A DNA stretch of 64,000 bases from Nonomuraea sp. NEAU-A123. GTDB taxonomy: Bacteria > Actinomycetota > Actinomycetes > Streptosporangiales > Streptosporangiaceae. Positions 46,101-53,044 of this stretch are shown one piece after another (position 1 is the first letter of the stretch; the number at the start of each line of letters is the position of its first letter). The translations under genes were made by a program, and so were the position numbers. The DNA lies in the NCBI RefSeq assembly GCF_018603905.1, contig NZ_JAHFZZ010000013.1:124001-188000 (forward strand), written 5' to 3'. The notes under the pieces were generated by a model. The model was not told the DNA's origin. It did not search any database and saw only the letters and a list, made by a program, of their open reading frames with translations.

Positions 46101-46388
46101 ATTGACATATGTGAGCGTCGACTCGGTCGTCTCTCCGGACACCAGAACTCGGCCGCCTTGCAGCCGGGCCGACAGGGCGGCCGAGACGCGATCAGGGCGT
46201 TGGGCGACCGGCTGCACTTTGGCGGGCGTGAAGGCATGGGTGGGAGTTGCGGATATTGGGATGGCGGCTTCAGCTGCATGGCCGGTTGTCAAGAGCAGCG
46301 CGGTTACCAAGCCTGTGGTGAGGACTACTCGGGATCTTACCCGCCCTGTTTTGGGCATGGCAAGGCCAACCTTGTGGGGGATGTGCAC
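40110..46388 (-). CDS. Secreted RHS/YD-repeat polymorphic toxin-like protein
   Basis: A 2092-residue exported protein. GTG at 46388 has GGAGG 4-5 nt upstream; residues 1-42 are a Sec signal peptide (LTTGLVTALLLTTGHAAEA). A DNRLRE-type beta domain follows at about 330-500 (FMRTMLAFNTSAIAGKSVTD), then Ig-like parts, and from about 850 to 1950 RHS/YD repeats (YDTTGHLRQVTD, YDAAGRLVKTTD, YDALGRTTTVP). The conserved RHS end reads YNPATGRFLQVDPIPGG and YEYAAQDPINNVDLAGT. The last 132 residues form a different tip starting KKKKKVPT, with two small-residue-rich hydrophobic stretches (AQAGVWGTAGMIAEAA, LGAVGAVAGYVSSIV). This is the layout of polymorphic toxins, in which the tip is the effector; the tip resembles no nuclease I know. 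Confidence 0.85.
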   Translation of the reverse strand: MHIPHKVGLAMPKTGRVRSRVVLTTGLVTALLLTTGHAAEAAIPISATPTHAFTPAKVQPVAQRPDRVSAALSARLQGGRVLVSGETTESTLTYVNPDGTVTLEASGGPVRVKQGDAWTPIDTTLVAVDGVLRPKASLAKATFSAGGADKPLAKLERSDSEFYALTWPTPLPAPKVEGNKATYPDAAGPGADLVVTALPSGFGHDIVLRERPTGSVEYKIPIEVKGLTLAEAKQGGLKLTDGKGKTVAAAPQPVMYGATPENAQSGRAASDTRQAAPTGAIDTQVIEQDGRPMLVLRPDTKFLADPATTYPVTVDPVSSLTTLGDVTVVSPNGQSGSTTISVGNSDSSNQRNFMRTMLAFNTSAIAGKSVTDARLELQSGGSFDWGCLTGQSVKAQRITSTWDPRTTYWSNQPTTTTEDEKPATEPGKCTSNSAIPAGTWTWPVTDMAKDWASGAPGNGIALRLVTEDPTPYKDQYERSWQAEESAGSGGTPAKLIITYGSTPSVEQLRAAPIVANEGIVYTSSTTPTLFTGVKDPDGGLLRAEFEVEKDPASGSTGQLWAGAVDGITAGDNAKIAVPAGKLTDGSKVRWHARAFDGIDYSAWSSWQLLTIDATAPAAPTTWCPEYDNDTWTARRRPLGDPTECDLSSTSDDRRAFRWGLDDPATPNEAPLKDGTIYYPNGRPIKIDPTDGWHTLYVRTVDVASNTSTLTGYSFGIGAGGLVKSAVGDRTQRWLALITAAAPDRTQARYEYRKAGSSASFTVIPTTDVTVPGSGQPIAAWPQTRTDTSKNFPELAWDLAKTLRDAQIADGAIEVRACLPASAGETCAEPVKTTLDQSAFGGSYATTDVGPGTVALQSGDYSITATDADLFGITVARTHASLTPGPDRLDEQLAENKVFGPGWRAGFPSAPSDIADFVPTSAGESGSLQLVGADGTTLSYVKNGTGFSGVGDTADGSIVTATSEELTVTTPAGSKTTYTKANNTWVVSRTQTAAAESTVTYLRDTQGRITRILAPTPTGLTCGPTLVAGCRALELSYAPTTTATGVASGWGDFKDQVKSVSLTAFDPDSNAMKTTVLASYAYDTTGHLRQVTDPRTTLATIYYYNGEGRASQLTPPGLAPWRFEYDAKGRLANVQREGGDIDPTQAVAYDVPIGGTGAPIDLTAAQTAKWGQATDLPIVGTATFPASHVPARGSDGSYNPAAADWEYADITHTDVNGRAVNNTSYGAGAWQIGTARYDDKGNTVWKLTPGNRAQALTPSADTDPYVAARRDSAERANLLATISTYNSDSDPLTVDAPALQAQLADGTLVSARRHTSTVYDEGKPSNAINYHLATTTKVEPVVLDGTASPATADTKTTKTGYDPIKSGDASGWDLRQPTNSVTVMSGATDIVRKARYDASGREIERRQPASNGSDAGTTATTYFTAGAHPSLAACGNKPQWAGLACQRAPLSQPTGKPLPVTLVTYGYYGGPTSSVDTAGSTVRTTTSTYDVAGRPFKSKIIASPAADGGTPLPETTVSYDPATGLRASLTDGTNTLTNTYDSFGRRASTKDADGNTTTVSYTIDGQLASLSDAKGNTTYTYDGTDAAGRTERRGLPTAITSGKTGTFTAAYTADGQLAVQTYPNSLTATSNYDNAGFQTGLSYAKAGTPWLVFHNVSDVTGRVVQSGDTRGAGQRYSYDAAGRLVKTTDIDSGTCTTRQYTLDPNSNRTNLDTFPADASGACSTSTSPVTKASTFDGADRITNSGYAYDALGRTTTVPAADVAGGANLTVTYHVNDMAASLTQNSTTKTYGLDPASRVRTITTTTQGGSPGTIVNHYADDSDNPSWIAEADGSWTRNITGFDGIAAMERSDGTSQVKLTNLHGDIIASCDNTSNGAITAYYDTTEYGEHRPGSDDPGRYGWLGSHQRSTGDGTGGIILMGSRLYNPATGRFLQVDPIPGGSDNPYEYAAQDPINNVDLAGTKKKKKVPTLTASDVRVKFIGGSFYIRLSPRAVRAIAQAGVWGTAGMIAEAACTKVKSSYGKLGCLGAVGAVAGYVSSIVSDEYQPGASLVFKVTGRLVRNPTVSVGMPSQPWILVWDVSHSWSSTRSTNVVW

Positions 46389-46914
46389 CCGACCTCCGAA
46401 AGTAAAGATCAGAAAGACAGTCGGATGCTAGATCAGCAGGCAAAGATGCGATAGGGGCCAATTTGTCGCGAATGCCTTACGGAGAGCAATATTCCACGAT
46501 CATCGGCCAAACCGTTTCGGAATGAGATATGCCGAGTACGAGGTCACCCCATGGCAGATGGCCGTAGACGGCGGCGATTCATGCCGAGCCTCGAGTCATG
46601 TTTGCCATGACCCCTACCGGGGGATTGATCACCGATGACATGGTAACGCCTATGGGTGCGCAACTTCCTACGGAGCGCGAGCGCTGCGAAGGAAGGCCAA
46701 GGTTCTTGAATGTACTGGCGGCGCCGACCGTAGGTGTTTTCCCTGCAAGCCATCCGAGAACTGCGGCGTCAGAAATACGCGATCGGATATCGCCGCCCTC
46801 AGGGCGGAGTAGCGCAATAGAACGACGTGCGCGGGAGAGTGCCTTTTGGCCGTGCGCCGAGTACAGGAGGAGCGTCATCGTCCAGAAGTCGGAAACGGTG
46901 CACCAAAATCCGGC
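46389..46914. other. Non-coding stretch upstream of the RHS gene
   Basis: No convincing gene in 526 bp. Open frames on both strands lack ribosome sites and family patterns. Sequence just before the RHS start (46400-46560) is the lowest in GC here and should carry its promoter. An imperfect hairpin with CCGCCCTCAGGGCGG lies near 46792-46806. Confidence 0.5.
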
Positions 46915-47766
46915 CTATGAAGAGAACGCCCGCAACACGGGAAGGACGTCGGTGGCCAGCCGTTCCATCTGCCCACGGAAGTCCGCCCCCACAGGCATCA
47001 GGTTCAACGAGGTGAACCCCAGCCGCATCAACCTCATCAACCCCTCCACCACCTCCTCAGCCGACCCCGCCACCGTCGAAGGCGAGTCCGAGCTCCCACC
47101 AACCAAAACCGACACGTTGTACACACACTCCACCTCCCGCCCCACCCGACCAGCCGACGCCAGCACCCGCGCACGCATCTCCCCCGCCACCGCAGGCGGC
47201 GCGAACCCCAGCGACGGGATCCACCCGTCCGCCAGCTCCCCCGTGGCCGCCAGCGCCCGGTTGCCGTACGTGCCCAGCCAGATGGGGATCGGGCTGACGG
47301 GCTTGGGCGAAAGCGCGGCGTCCAACGTGTGATAGCGATTGCCCTGGTAGCTGAACGACGGCGACGACCACAGCCCGCGGATGATGTGGATCGCCTCCAC
47401 CATGCCGTCGACCTTCTCCCTCGGCGTCGGCACACCCAGCCCGAAGGCCCGGAACTCCTCATCCGAATAGCCGCCACCAAGGCCCAAAATCAGCCGCCCC
47501 CCGGAGAGCCGGTGCAGGGACTCCGCCATCTTGGCCACCATCGCCGGCGGCCGGTACGGCACCCCGAGGACCCGCGTGGCGACGCGGATCCGCGAGGTGG
47601 CGGCGGCGATCCAGGTCAACAGCGTCCAGATCTCGTACGTCGGCGACGTGCCACACGGATGGTCGGACGTCGACACGAAGTCGAACCCCAACTCCTCGGC
47701 CAACCGCGCGTCCCCGACCGGATCGGCGCCCGGAGCCGCCGAAGCCGAGATACCCACACCGAACAT
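46915..47766 (-). CDS. LLM-class (luciferase-like) F420-dependent oxidoreductase
   Basis: A 283-residue TIM-barrel flavin/F420-dependent oxidoreductase. Family patterns: ARLAEELGFDFVSTSDHP, LTWIAAATSRIRVATRVLG, HRLSGGRLILGLGGGYSDEE and the cofactor-phosphate region GWIPSLG. ATG at 47766. It is divergent from a MarR regulator with a 76 bp spacer full of dyads, so regulation by that protein is likely. Actinobacterial relatives mostly use F420; substrate unknown. Confidence 0.87.
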   Translation of the reverse strand: MFGVGISASAAPGADPVGDARLAEELGFDFVSTSDHPCGTSPTYEIWTLLTWIAAATSRIRVATRVLGVPYRPPAMVAKMAESLHRLSGGRLILGLGGGYSDEEFRAFGLGVPTPREKVDGMVEAIHIIRGLWSSPSFSYQGNRYHTLDAALSPKPVSPIPIWLGTYGNRALAATGELADGWIPSLGFAPPAVAGEMRARVLASAGRVGREVECVYNVSVLVGGSSDSPSTVAGSAEEVVEGLMRLMRLGFTSLNLMPVGADFRGQMERLATDVLPVLRAFSS

Positions 47767-47787
47767 GTGCGCCCGCCTCCCAGATTT

Positions 47788-47830
47788 GGTTTACATGGAA
47801 CCTAAATCCAAAGTTGGTTACACGTCAACT
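47788..47830. promoter_or_regulatory. Dyad-rich spacer between LLM oxidoreductase and MarR genes
   Basis: GGTTTACATGGAACC (47788-47802) has GGTT/AACC arms, and AGTTGGTTACACGTCAACT (47812-47830) has AGTTG/CAACT arms. Both lie within the short divergent spacer, as expected for MarR operators overlapping two promoters. Confidence 0.5.
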
Positions 47831-47842
47831 AATCTGGGCGGC

Positions 47843-48307
47843 ATGGGTGACCCACGCTGGTTGGATGACGCCGAGTTCCGGGCCTGGCTCGGCTACCGCC
47901 GGATGCGGCTGCTCCTGGACGCCCGGGTGAGCCGTGATCTGCTGCGGGATTCGGGGCTGTCGGCCCCCGACTACGACGTACTGTCGTCCTTGTCGTCGAC
48001 CGAGGGGCATCGGTGGCGGCTCACCAAGCTGGCCGAGCGGATGCTGTGGTCGAAGAGCCGGCTGTCGCGGCACATCTCACGGATGGAGCAGCGCGGCCTG
48101 GTGACCCGGGAAGAATGCGAGACGGACGGCCGCGGCGCCGTGATCGTGCTGACCGAGCAGGGGCTGCGGGCCATCGAGGCGGCGGCCCCCGATCATGTGG
48201 AGTCGGTACGCCGCCACTTCATCGGCCTGCTGACTCCGGAGCAGATCGAGGTCATGGGGTCCGTCGCGGAGACCGTGCTGACCCACCTGGCGGAGGAGGA
48301 CGGCTAG
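47843..48307 (+). CDS. MarR-family transcriptional regulator
   Basis: A 154-residue MarR protein: dimerisation helices at both ends, winged helix at about 55-110 (WRLTKLAERMLWSKSRLSRH, then ISRMEQRGLVTREECETDGR and wing GAVIVLTEQG). ATG at 47843 is chosen for length typical of the family; a start upstream would run through the operator dyads. Its stop overlaps the convergent SRPBCC gene by four bases. Likely controls the divergent LLM oxidoreductase and itself. Confidence 0.87.
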   Translation: MGDPRWLDDAEFRAWLGYRRMRLLLDARVSRDLLRDSGLSAPDYDVLSSLSSTEGHRWRLTKLAERMLWSKSRLSRHISRMEQRGLVTREECETDGRGAVIVLTEQGLRAIEAAAPDHVESVRRHFIGLLTPEQIEVMGSVAETVLTHLAEEDG

Positions 48308-49134
48308 GACACCCAGATGGGGCTCCAGTCGGCCACCTCGTGGAAGCGGCGCAGCTCGGAGAGCCCGGACAGGATGCCGCACCAGCCCGCGTACGGCGAC
48401 CGGTCGAAGCCGCTCTGCACCAACGTCAGCCGCGTCTTGCCGCCGGACTCCGCCAGCTCCCAGGTGCCGATCCCGACGCCGCCCCAGTCGACGGACAGCC
48501 TGCGCCCCGGCTCCAGCTCGACGATCTTCGCCGGGTCGGGGTTGTTCGCCAGCCCGCCCATGGCATAGCGGCCGCCGACCCGTGGCTCGATCTCGATGGG
48601 GAACCCGAACCAGGCGGTCACCGACTCCGAGTCGATCAGCGAGTCGAAGACCTTCTCCGCGGAAGCGGCGATGAGCACCTCCGCCCGCAGGTCGGAGGAG
48701 GTGAAGTCGGCCTTCGGGGTAAGCGGGCGGCCCTCGAGGTGCTCGGCCAGGTTCGCCAGCATGAGGCACCAGTACGTCTGGATCACCCCGCGGATCGTCG
48801 TCTCGCTGAGCGCCTCCTGGAAGTCGAAGTGGGTCTGCGACACCGACACGATGGTCGTCTCGGGACTGTCCTCCTCCAGGCCGAACTCGACCGTGGTGTC
48901 CACGCCGTCCAGCAACCAGGAGAACCGCACCGTGTGGTCGTCGACGTGCAGCGGGCGCTGGTGCGGCGCGTCGCCCTCGGGGGTGTGGCGCCCCCAGAAC
49001 GCGTAGCGGTCCGGCAGGTCCACCTCGGCGTGCTCGGCCAGCCAGAGCCGCATCGTCGCGGCGTCGGTCAGCGCGTGGTGGACCTCCTTCACCGGTGCCT
49101 GGACACGGGCGCGGACGGTCATCGGCTCACTCAT
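48304..49134 (-). CDS. Tandem SRPBCC/AHSA1-domain protein
   Basis: A 276-residue protein with two AHSA1-like helix-grip domains: residues about 8-140 (VKEVHHALTDAATMRLWLAE) and about 150-270 (SAEKVFDSLIDSESVTAWFG, then RLTLVQSGFD and a closing helix). Such domains bind hydrophobic ligands in a large cavity. ATG at 49134 overlaps the ArsR stop by eight bases and has GGGAGA upstream, so it is co-translated with that regulator. The pairing of an ArsR-type regulator with AHSA1 proteins is common; ligand unknown. Confidence 0.85.
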   Translation of the reverse strand: MSEPMTVRARVQAPVKEVHHALTDAATMRLWLAEHAEVDLPDRYAFWGRHTPEGDAPHQRPLHVDDHTVRFSWLLDGVDTTVEFGLEEDSPETTIVSVSQTHFDFQEALSETTIRGVIQTYWCLMLANLAEHLEGRPLTPKADFTSSDLRAEVLIAASAEKVFDSLIDSESVTAWFGFPIEIEPRVGGRYAMGGLANNPDPAKIVELEPGRRLSVDWGGVGIGTWELAESGGKTRLTLVQSGFDRSPYAGWCGILSGLSELRRFHEVADWSPIWVS

Positions 49135-49684
49135 GTTCGTCTCCCTTGGGGTAGCAGGCGACGGCGAGCTTGAAGGCGTCACCTTCCGCTCCGCCGTACC
49201 TCGTGAACAGGTCTTGCAGCATCCCCTGCAGCTCGTGCAGGAACTCCTGACGGTCCTCTGGGCGCACGTGGATCTCCCCCGACAGTCCGATCGACGGCAG
49301 CTCCGTCGCGGTCCTGTCGAGCCCCGCGATGTCCGCCTGAACCTCTTCCATCAGGTCCAGCAGGTAACCCAGGCTCAGCTCGTCCTGCGCCTTGCGCAGG
49401 CCGATCCGGCCGACCAGGCGGGGTGACAGCCAGTACGAACGCGCGCCCGCCTGGTAGATGCCCTCATGGACACCGCGCACCTTCCGCTCCGACACCAGGT
49501 CGACCAAGCCCGCCTCCACCAGCCGTTTGACGTGGTAGTAGACGCGCTGTGGCGTCTGGCCGAGCCGGGCCGCCACCTCGGTGCAGGTGCCCGGCTCGGC
49601 CAGTTGCCGCAGCACCTCGACGCGCTGCGGCTTGAGCAGCGCCTCGGCCTGCTCGATCTGTTCCAGGTACAGGACATCTTTCAT
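49127..49684 (-). CDS. ArsR-type winged-helix regulator
   Basis: A 185-residue regulator: winged helix at about 15-80 (LLKPQRVEVLRQLAEPGTCTEVAARLG is the HTH region, with RVYYHVKRLVEAGLV as recognition part), then a 100-residue helical C-terminal domain (LGYLLDLMEEVQADIAGLDRT, RQEFLHELQGMLQDLFTRYG). No metal-binding Cys pair is visible, so it probably senses a non-metal signal. ATG at 49684 has GGATGA upstream; ATG at 49696 is an alternative. The AT-rich spacer with TACGTAAAACAGTATTTTG likely holds its promoter and operator. Confidence 0.83.
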   Translation of the reverse strand: MKDVLYLEQIEQAEALLKPQRVEVLRQLAEPGTCTEVAARLGQTPQRVYYHVKRLVEAGLVDLVSERKVRGVHEGIYQAGARSYWLSPRLVGRIGLRKAQDELSLGYLLDLMEEVQADIAGLDRTATELPSIGLSGEIHVRPEDRQEFLHELQGMLQDLFTRYGGAEGDAFKLAVACYPKGDEHE

Positions 49685-49761
49685 CGCAAAAATCATCCTT
49701 TACGTAAAACAGTATTTTGTCAATAGGGCATGCTCGAAGGAGCACCGGCGATCGGGGTCTA

Positions 49762-50790
49762 TCAGGGCCAGGAACTGTCCTGGTCGGGGTCGCCGCCGTT
49801 CGACAGCAGGCGGAGGTCGGACTCGACCATCGTCGCCACCAGTTCGTCGAACGGCATCGTCGGCTCCCAGCCGAGCTGCACCCGGGCCTTCTTCGGGTCG
49901 GCGCACAGCAGGTCGACCTCCGCGGGCCGATGCAGGGCCTGGTCGGTGACGACGTACTGCTCCCAGTCCAGGGAGGCCGCCGTGAAGGCGGCCTCGACCA
50001 GCTCGCGGACCGACTTCATGCGCCCGGTGCCGATCACGTAGTCCTCGGGCGTGCCGGCCTGGAGCATCAGGTGCATGGCCCGTACGTAGTCGCCCGCGAA
50101 ACCCCAGTCCCGCCGGGCCTCCAGGTTGCCGAGCCGGAGCTCATTGTCGAGGCCGAGCTTGATGCGCGCCACGCCGAGCGAGACCTTGCGGGTGACGAAC
50201 TCGGCGCCACGCCGGGGCGACTCGTGGTTGAACAGGATGCCGGAGACCGCGTACATGCCGTAGGACTCGCGGTAGTTCTGCGTGAGGAAGTGCCCGTACG
50301 CCTTGGCCACGCCGTACGGCGAGCGCGGGTGGAAGGCGGTGCGCTCCGTCTGGGGCGTCTCGCTGACCTGGCCGAACATCTCCGAGGACGAAGCCTGATA
50401 AAAGCGCATCTGGCCGGAGCCGGAGGCGGCGCCGCCACGCGACACGCCCGAACACACCCGGATGGCCTCCAGCATGCGCAGCACGCCCATTCCCGTCACC
50501 TCGGCCGTGAGCTCCGCCTGCTCCCACGACATGGGCACGAACGAGATGGCGCCCAGGTTGTAGACCTCGTCGGGCTGAACCCGTTCCACCGCCGAGATCA
50601 GCGACCCCTGGTCGAGCAGGTCGCCGCGGACCACCTGGACCTCGGTCAGCAGCTTGCGCATCCGCGACACGCGCGGGTTCGCCTGGCCGCGAGCCAGCCC
50701 CCACACCTCGTACCCCTGACCGAGCAGGTACTCCGCCAAATAGGAACCGTCCTGGCCGGTGATGCCGGTGATCAGAGCGCGCCTGGCCAA
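49762..50790 (-). CDS. gmd: GDP-mannose 4,6-dehydratase
   Basis: A 342-residue extended SDR enzyme that turns GDP-D-mannose into GDP-4-keto-6-deoxy-D-mannose. Motifs: ITGITGQDGSYLAEYL (NADP loop), YQASSSEMFGQV (catalytic Ser/Glu), RSPYGVAKAYGH (YxxxK) and NHESPRRGAEFVTRK. The start is TTG at 50790, with GGGAGGA 5-6 nt before it; no ATG or GTG nearby fits. No GDP-fucose synthase or reductase gene is adjacent, so the final sugar is open (rhamnose, fucose or 6-deoxy-talose type). Divergent from a glycosyltransferase operon and likely supplies its donor. Confidence 0.88.
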   Translation of the reverse strand: MARRALITGITGQDGSYLAEYLLGQGYEVWGLARGQANPRVSRMRKLLTEVQVVRGDLLDQGSLISAVERVQPDEVYNLGAISFVPMSWEQAELTAEVTGMGVLRMLEAIRVCSGVSRGGAASGSGQMRFYQASSSEMFGQVSETPQTERTAFHPRSPYGVAKAYGHFLTQNYRESYGMYAVSGILFNHESPRRGAEFVTRKVSLGVARIKLGLDNELRLGNLEARRDWGFAGDYVRAMHLMLQAGTPEDYVIGTGRMKSVRELVEAAFTAASLDWEQYVVTDQALHRPAEVDLLCADPKKARVQLGWEPTMPFDELVATMVESDLRLLSNGGDPDQDSSWP

Positions 50791-50870
50791 GGGGTCCTCC
50801 CACTATCACGACCGCGTCCGTTTGGACGGGAATGTACAGCTAAGCGCCTCGATACAGCGCCCAAGACTCC

Positions 50871-50884
50871 TAGAACACGTTCCA
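50871..50884. promoter_or_regulatory. KstR-type operator in the gmd/glycosyltransferase spacer
   Basis: TAGAACACGTTCCA fits TnnAACnnGTTnnA at all fixed positions. It lies 81 bp upstream of gmd and 163 bp upstream of the glycosyltransferase start, within the 256 bp divergent spacer. Confidence 0.65.
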
Positions 50885-50952
50885 CCGAACCACGCTCGGT
50901 CATGCCAACATCGCAGTTCGCACGGCCTTTGGCGGCAGTTGTGAACAATTCC

Positions 50953-50995
50953 AGATGACCTACCGAATGGTAGCCTTCTCGGACTAAGGTCATCT
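50953..50995. promoter_or_regulatory. Nested inverted repeats upstream of the glycosyltransferase operon
   Basis: AGATGACCT (50953-50961) and AGGTCATCT (50987-50995) form a perfect 9 bp outer pair; inside, CTACCGAATGGTAG (50960-50973) is a 5 bp hairpin with a GAAT loop. The structure ends 51 bp before the start codon. It may be a regulator site or a leader hairpin. Confidence 0.45.
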
Positions 50996-51046
50996 TCACG
51001 GTACACGCCCATCTCTGGGTGCTTACCGGGCGAGAAAGGGGTGTCC

Positions 51047-52285
51047 GTGAGCGACACGCTGCGGATCGCACTGCTGTCCTACCGCAGCAAGCCGACCTGT
51101 GGCGGTCAGGGGGTCTACCTCCGCCACCTGAGCCGCGAGCTGGTCGCCCTGGGGCATCACGTCGAGGTGTTCTCCGGCCAGCCGTACCCGGAGCTGGACG
51201 AGGGCGTGATCCTCCAGAAGGTGCCGAGCCTCGACCTCTACCGCGACGAGGACCCGTTCAGGACGCCCAAGCTGCACGAGTACCGCGACTGGATCGACTG
51301 GCTGGAAGTCGGCACCATGTGGACCGCCGGGTTCCCCGAGCCGCTGACGTTCACGCTGCGGGCGCATCGCGCGCTGAAGAAGCGGGTCGGCGACTTCGAC
51401 GTCGTCCAGGACAACCAGACCCTCGGCTACGGCCTGCTCGGCATCCAGAAGCTGTTCCCGGTGGTCGGCACCATCCACCACCCGATCAGCGTGGACCGGC
51501 GCATCGAGCTGGAGGCCGCCACCGGCGCCAAGAAGCTGACCATGCGCCGCTGGTACGCGTTCGTGAAGATGCAGGCCAAGGTCGCGCCCCGGCTGAGCCC
51601 GATCCTGACCGTCAGCGAGTCGTCGCTGGCCGACATCCACCGCGACTTCAACGTCCCGCAGGCGAACATGCGCCTGATCCCGCTCGGCGTCGACACCCGC
51701 TATTTCCACCCCCGTCCCGAGAAGCCGAAGAAAAAGGGCTCGATCGTGGCGGTGGCCAGCGCCGACTCCCCCATGAAGGGCGTCTCCACGCTGCTGCGGG
51801 CCGTGGCCAAGCTGGCCACCGAGCGCGACGTCAGCCTCACCGTGGTCAGCAAGCCGACCCCCGGCGGGCCCACCGAGCAGCTCGTGCAGGAGCTGTCACT
51901 GCAGGACCGGGTCCGCTTTGTGCACGGCATCTCCGACGACGAGCTGGGCGAGCTCATCGCCACCTCGGAGGTCTCTGTGGTGCCGTCGCTGTACGAGGGG
52001 TTCTCGCTGCCGGCCGTGGAGCACATGGCCTGCGGCACGCCGCTGGTCGCCAGCCGTACGGGTGCGCTGCCCGAGGTGGTGGGGGACGCCGCGATCCAGG
52101 TGGCGCCCGGCGACGCCGAGGAGCTGGCCGCGGTGCTGCGCCGCCTGCACGACTCCCCGGAGGAGCGTGAGCGGGTGGGCAAGGCCGGATACGAGCGGGT
52201 CATGGAGCGTTACACCTGGCGCGTCGTCGCCAAGAAGACCGTCGAGGCGTACCGCGAGGCCATCGCGGCCCGTCGTACCCGCTGA
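51047..52285 (+). CDS. GT4-family glycosyltransferase
   Basis: A 412-residue GT-B retaining glycosyltransferase. The acceptor domain starts MSDTLRIALLSYRSKPTCGG with the Gly-rich loop GGQGVYLRHLSRELVALGH; the donor domain has IVAVASADSPMKGVSTLL and the EX7E motif in LYEGFSLPAVEHMACG. GTG at 51047 has GAAAGGGG 5 nt upstream; a GTG at 51041 is too close to that site. It heads a unit with a methyltransferase (42 bp later) and a toroid protein. Donor probably a GDP-sugar given the divergent gmd; acceptor unknown. Confidence 0.87.
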   Translation: MSDTLRIALLSYRSKPTCGGQGVYLRHLSRELVALGHHVEVFSGQPYPELDEGVILQKVPSLDLYRDEDPFRTPKLHEYRDWIDWLEVGTMWTAGFPEPLTFTLRAHRALKKRVGDFDVVQDNQTLGYGLLGIQKLFPVVGTIHHPISVDRRIELEAATGAKKLTMRRWYAFVKMQAKVAPRLSPILTVSESSLADIHRDFNVPQANMRLIPLGVDTRYFHPRPEKPKKKGSIVAVASADSPMKGVSTLLRAVAKLATERDVSLTVVSKPTPGGPTEQLVQELSLQDRVRFVHGISDDELGELIATSEVSVVPSLYEGFSLPAVEHMACGTPLVASRTGALPEVVGDAAIQVAPGDAEELAAVLRRLHDSPEERERVGKAGYERVMERYTWRVVAKKTVEAYREAIAARRTR

Positions 52286-52327
52286 CAGAGCTTTCGAGCG
52301 CCCGACCGAATTCAAGGAGATCGATAA

Positions 52328-53044
52328 GTGCTGACCGTGGACTTCGCCCGGCTGCCGGTCGGGCCCGGCGTGCGCGTGCTCGACCTGGGTTGTGGCGGTG
52401 GCCGGCATGCGTTCGAGGTGCTCCGCCGGGGCGCGGACGTGGTCGCCTTCGACATGGACCAGTCCGAGCTGGACAGCGTGGCGGCCATGTTCGTGGCAAT
52501 GGACAAGGCGGGCGAGGTGCCGCCAGAGGCCAGTGGCGAGACCGTTCAGGGGACGGCGCTGGACATGCCGTTCGAGGACGGCTCCTTCGACCGGGTCATC
52601 GCGGCCGAGGTGCTGGAGCACATCCCCGACGACATGGCCGCGATGCGGGAGATCTTCCGGGTGCTCAAGCCCGGCGGCACGGCCGCGATCACCGTGCCGA
52701 GCTTCCTGCCCGAGCGGATCTGCTGGGCGCTGGACGAGGACTACCACACGGCCCCCGGCGGACATATCCGGATTTATACGCTGGCTGAGCTGTCGGCCAA
52801 GCTGAAGTCCACCGGCTTCCGCATCGGCCCCCACCACCACGCCCACGGGCTGCACGCGCCGTACTGGTGGATCAAGTGCGCGGTCGGCGTCAACAACGAC
52901 GACCATCCCCTCGCCAAGGCGTACCACGAGCTGCTGGTCTGGGACATCATGAAGCGCCCGCCGCTCACCCGGCTGGCCGAATCCCTGCTCAACCCGCTCA
53001 TCGGCAAGAGCGTGGTGCTCTACGTCAGGAAGCCCGCCGCGTGA
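52328..53044 (+). CDS. Class I SAM-dependent methyltransferase (Methyltransf_11 type)
   Basis: A 238-residue methyltransferase. Motif I VRVLDLGCGGGRHAFEVL, acidic loop VVAFDMDQSE, MPFEDGSFDRVIAAEVLEHI (motif II) and VLKPGGTAAITVPS (motif III). GTG at 52328 has AAGGAG 7 nt upstream. The C-terminal half has an aromatic-rich insertion (HHHAHGLHAPYWWIKCAVGV) that may form the acceptor site. Its TGA stop overlaps the GTG start of the next gene (GTGA), so translation is coupled. Likely methylates the product of the glycosyltransferase or its lipid-like acceptor. Confidence 0.86.
   Translation: MLTVDFARLPVGPGVRVLDLGCGGGRHAFEVLRRGADVVAFDMDQSELDSVAAMFVAMDKAGEVPPEASGETVQGTALDMPFEDGSFDRVIAAEVLEHIPDDMAAMREIFRVLKPGGTAAITVPSFLPERICWALDEDYHTAPGGHIRIYTLAELSAKLKSTGFRIGPHHHAHGLHAPYWWIKCAVGVNNDDHPLAKAYHELLVWDIMKRPPLTRLAESLLNPLIGKSVVLYVRKPAA

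Noticed and set aside
46598..47332. Plus-strand frame of 244 codons upstream of the MarR gene
   Set aside because: Its second half is antisense to the LLM oxidoreductase and its first half has no ribosome site or recognisable domain.
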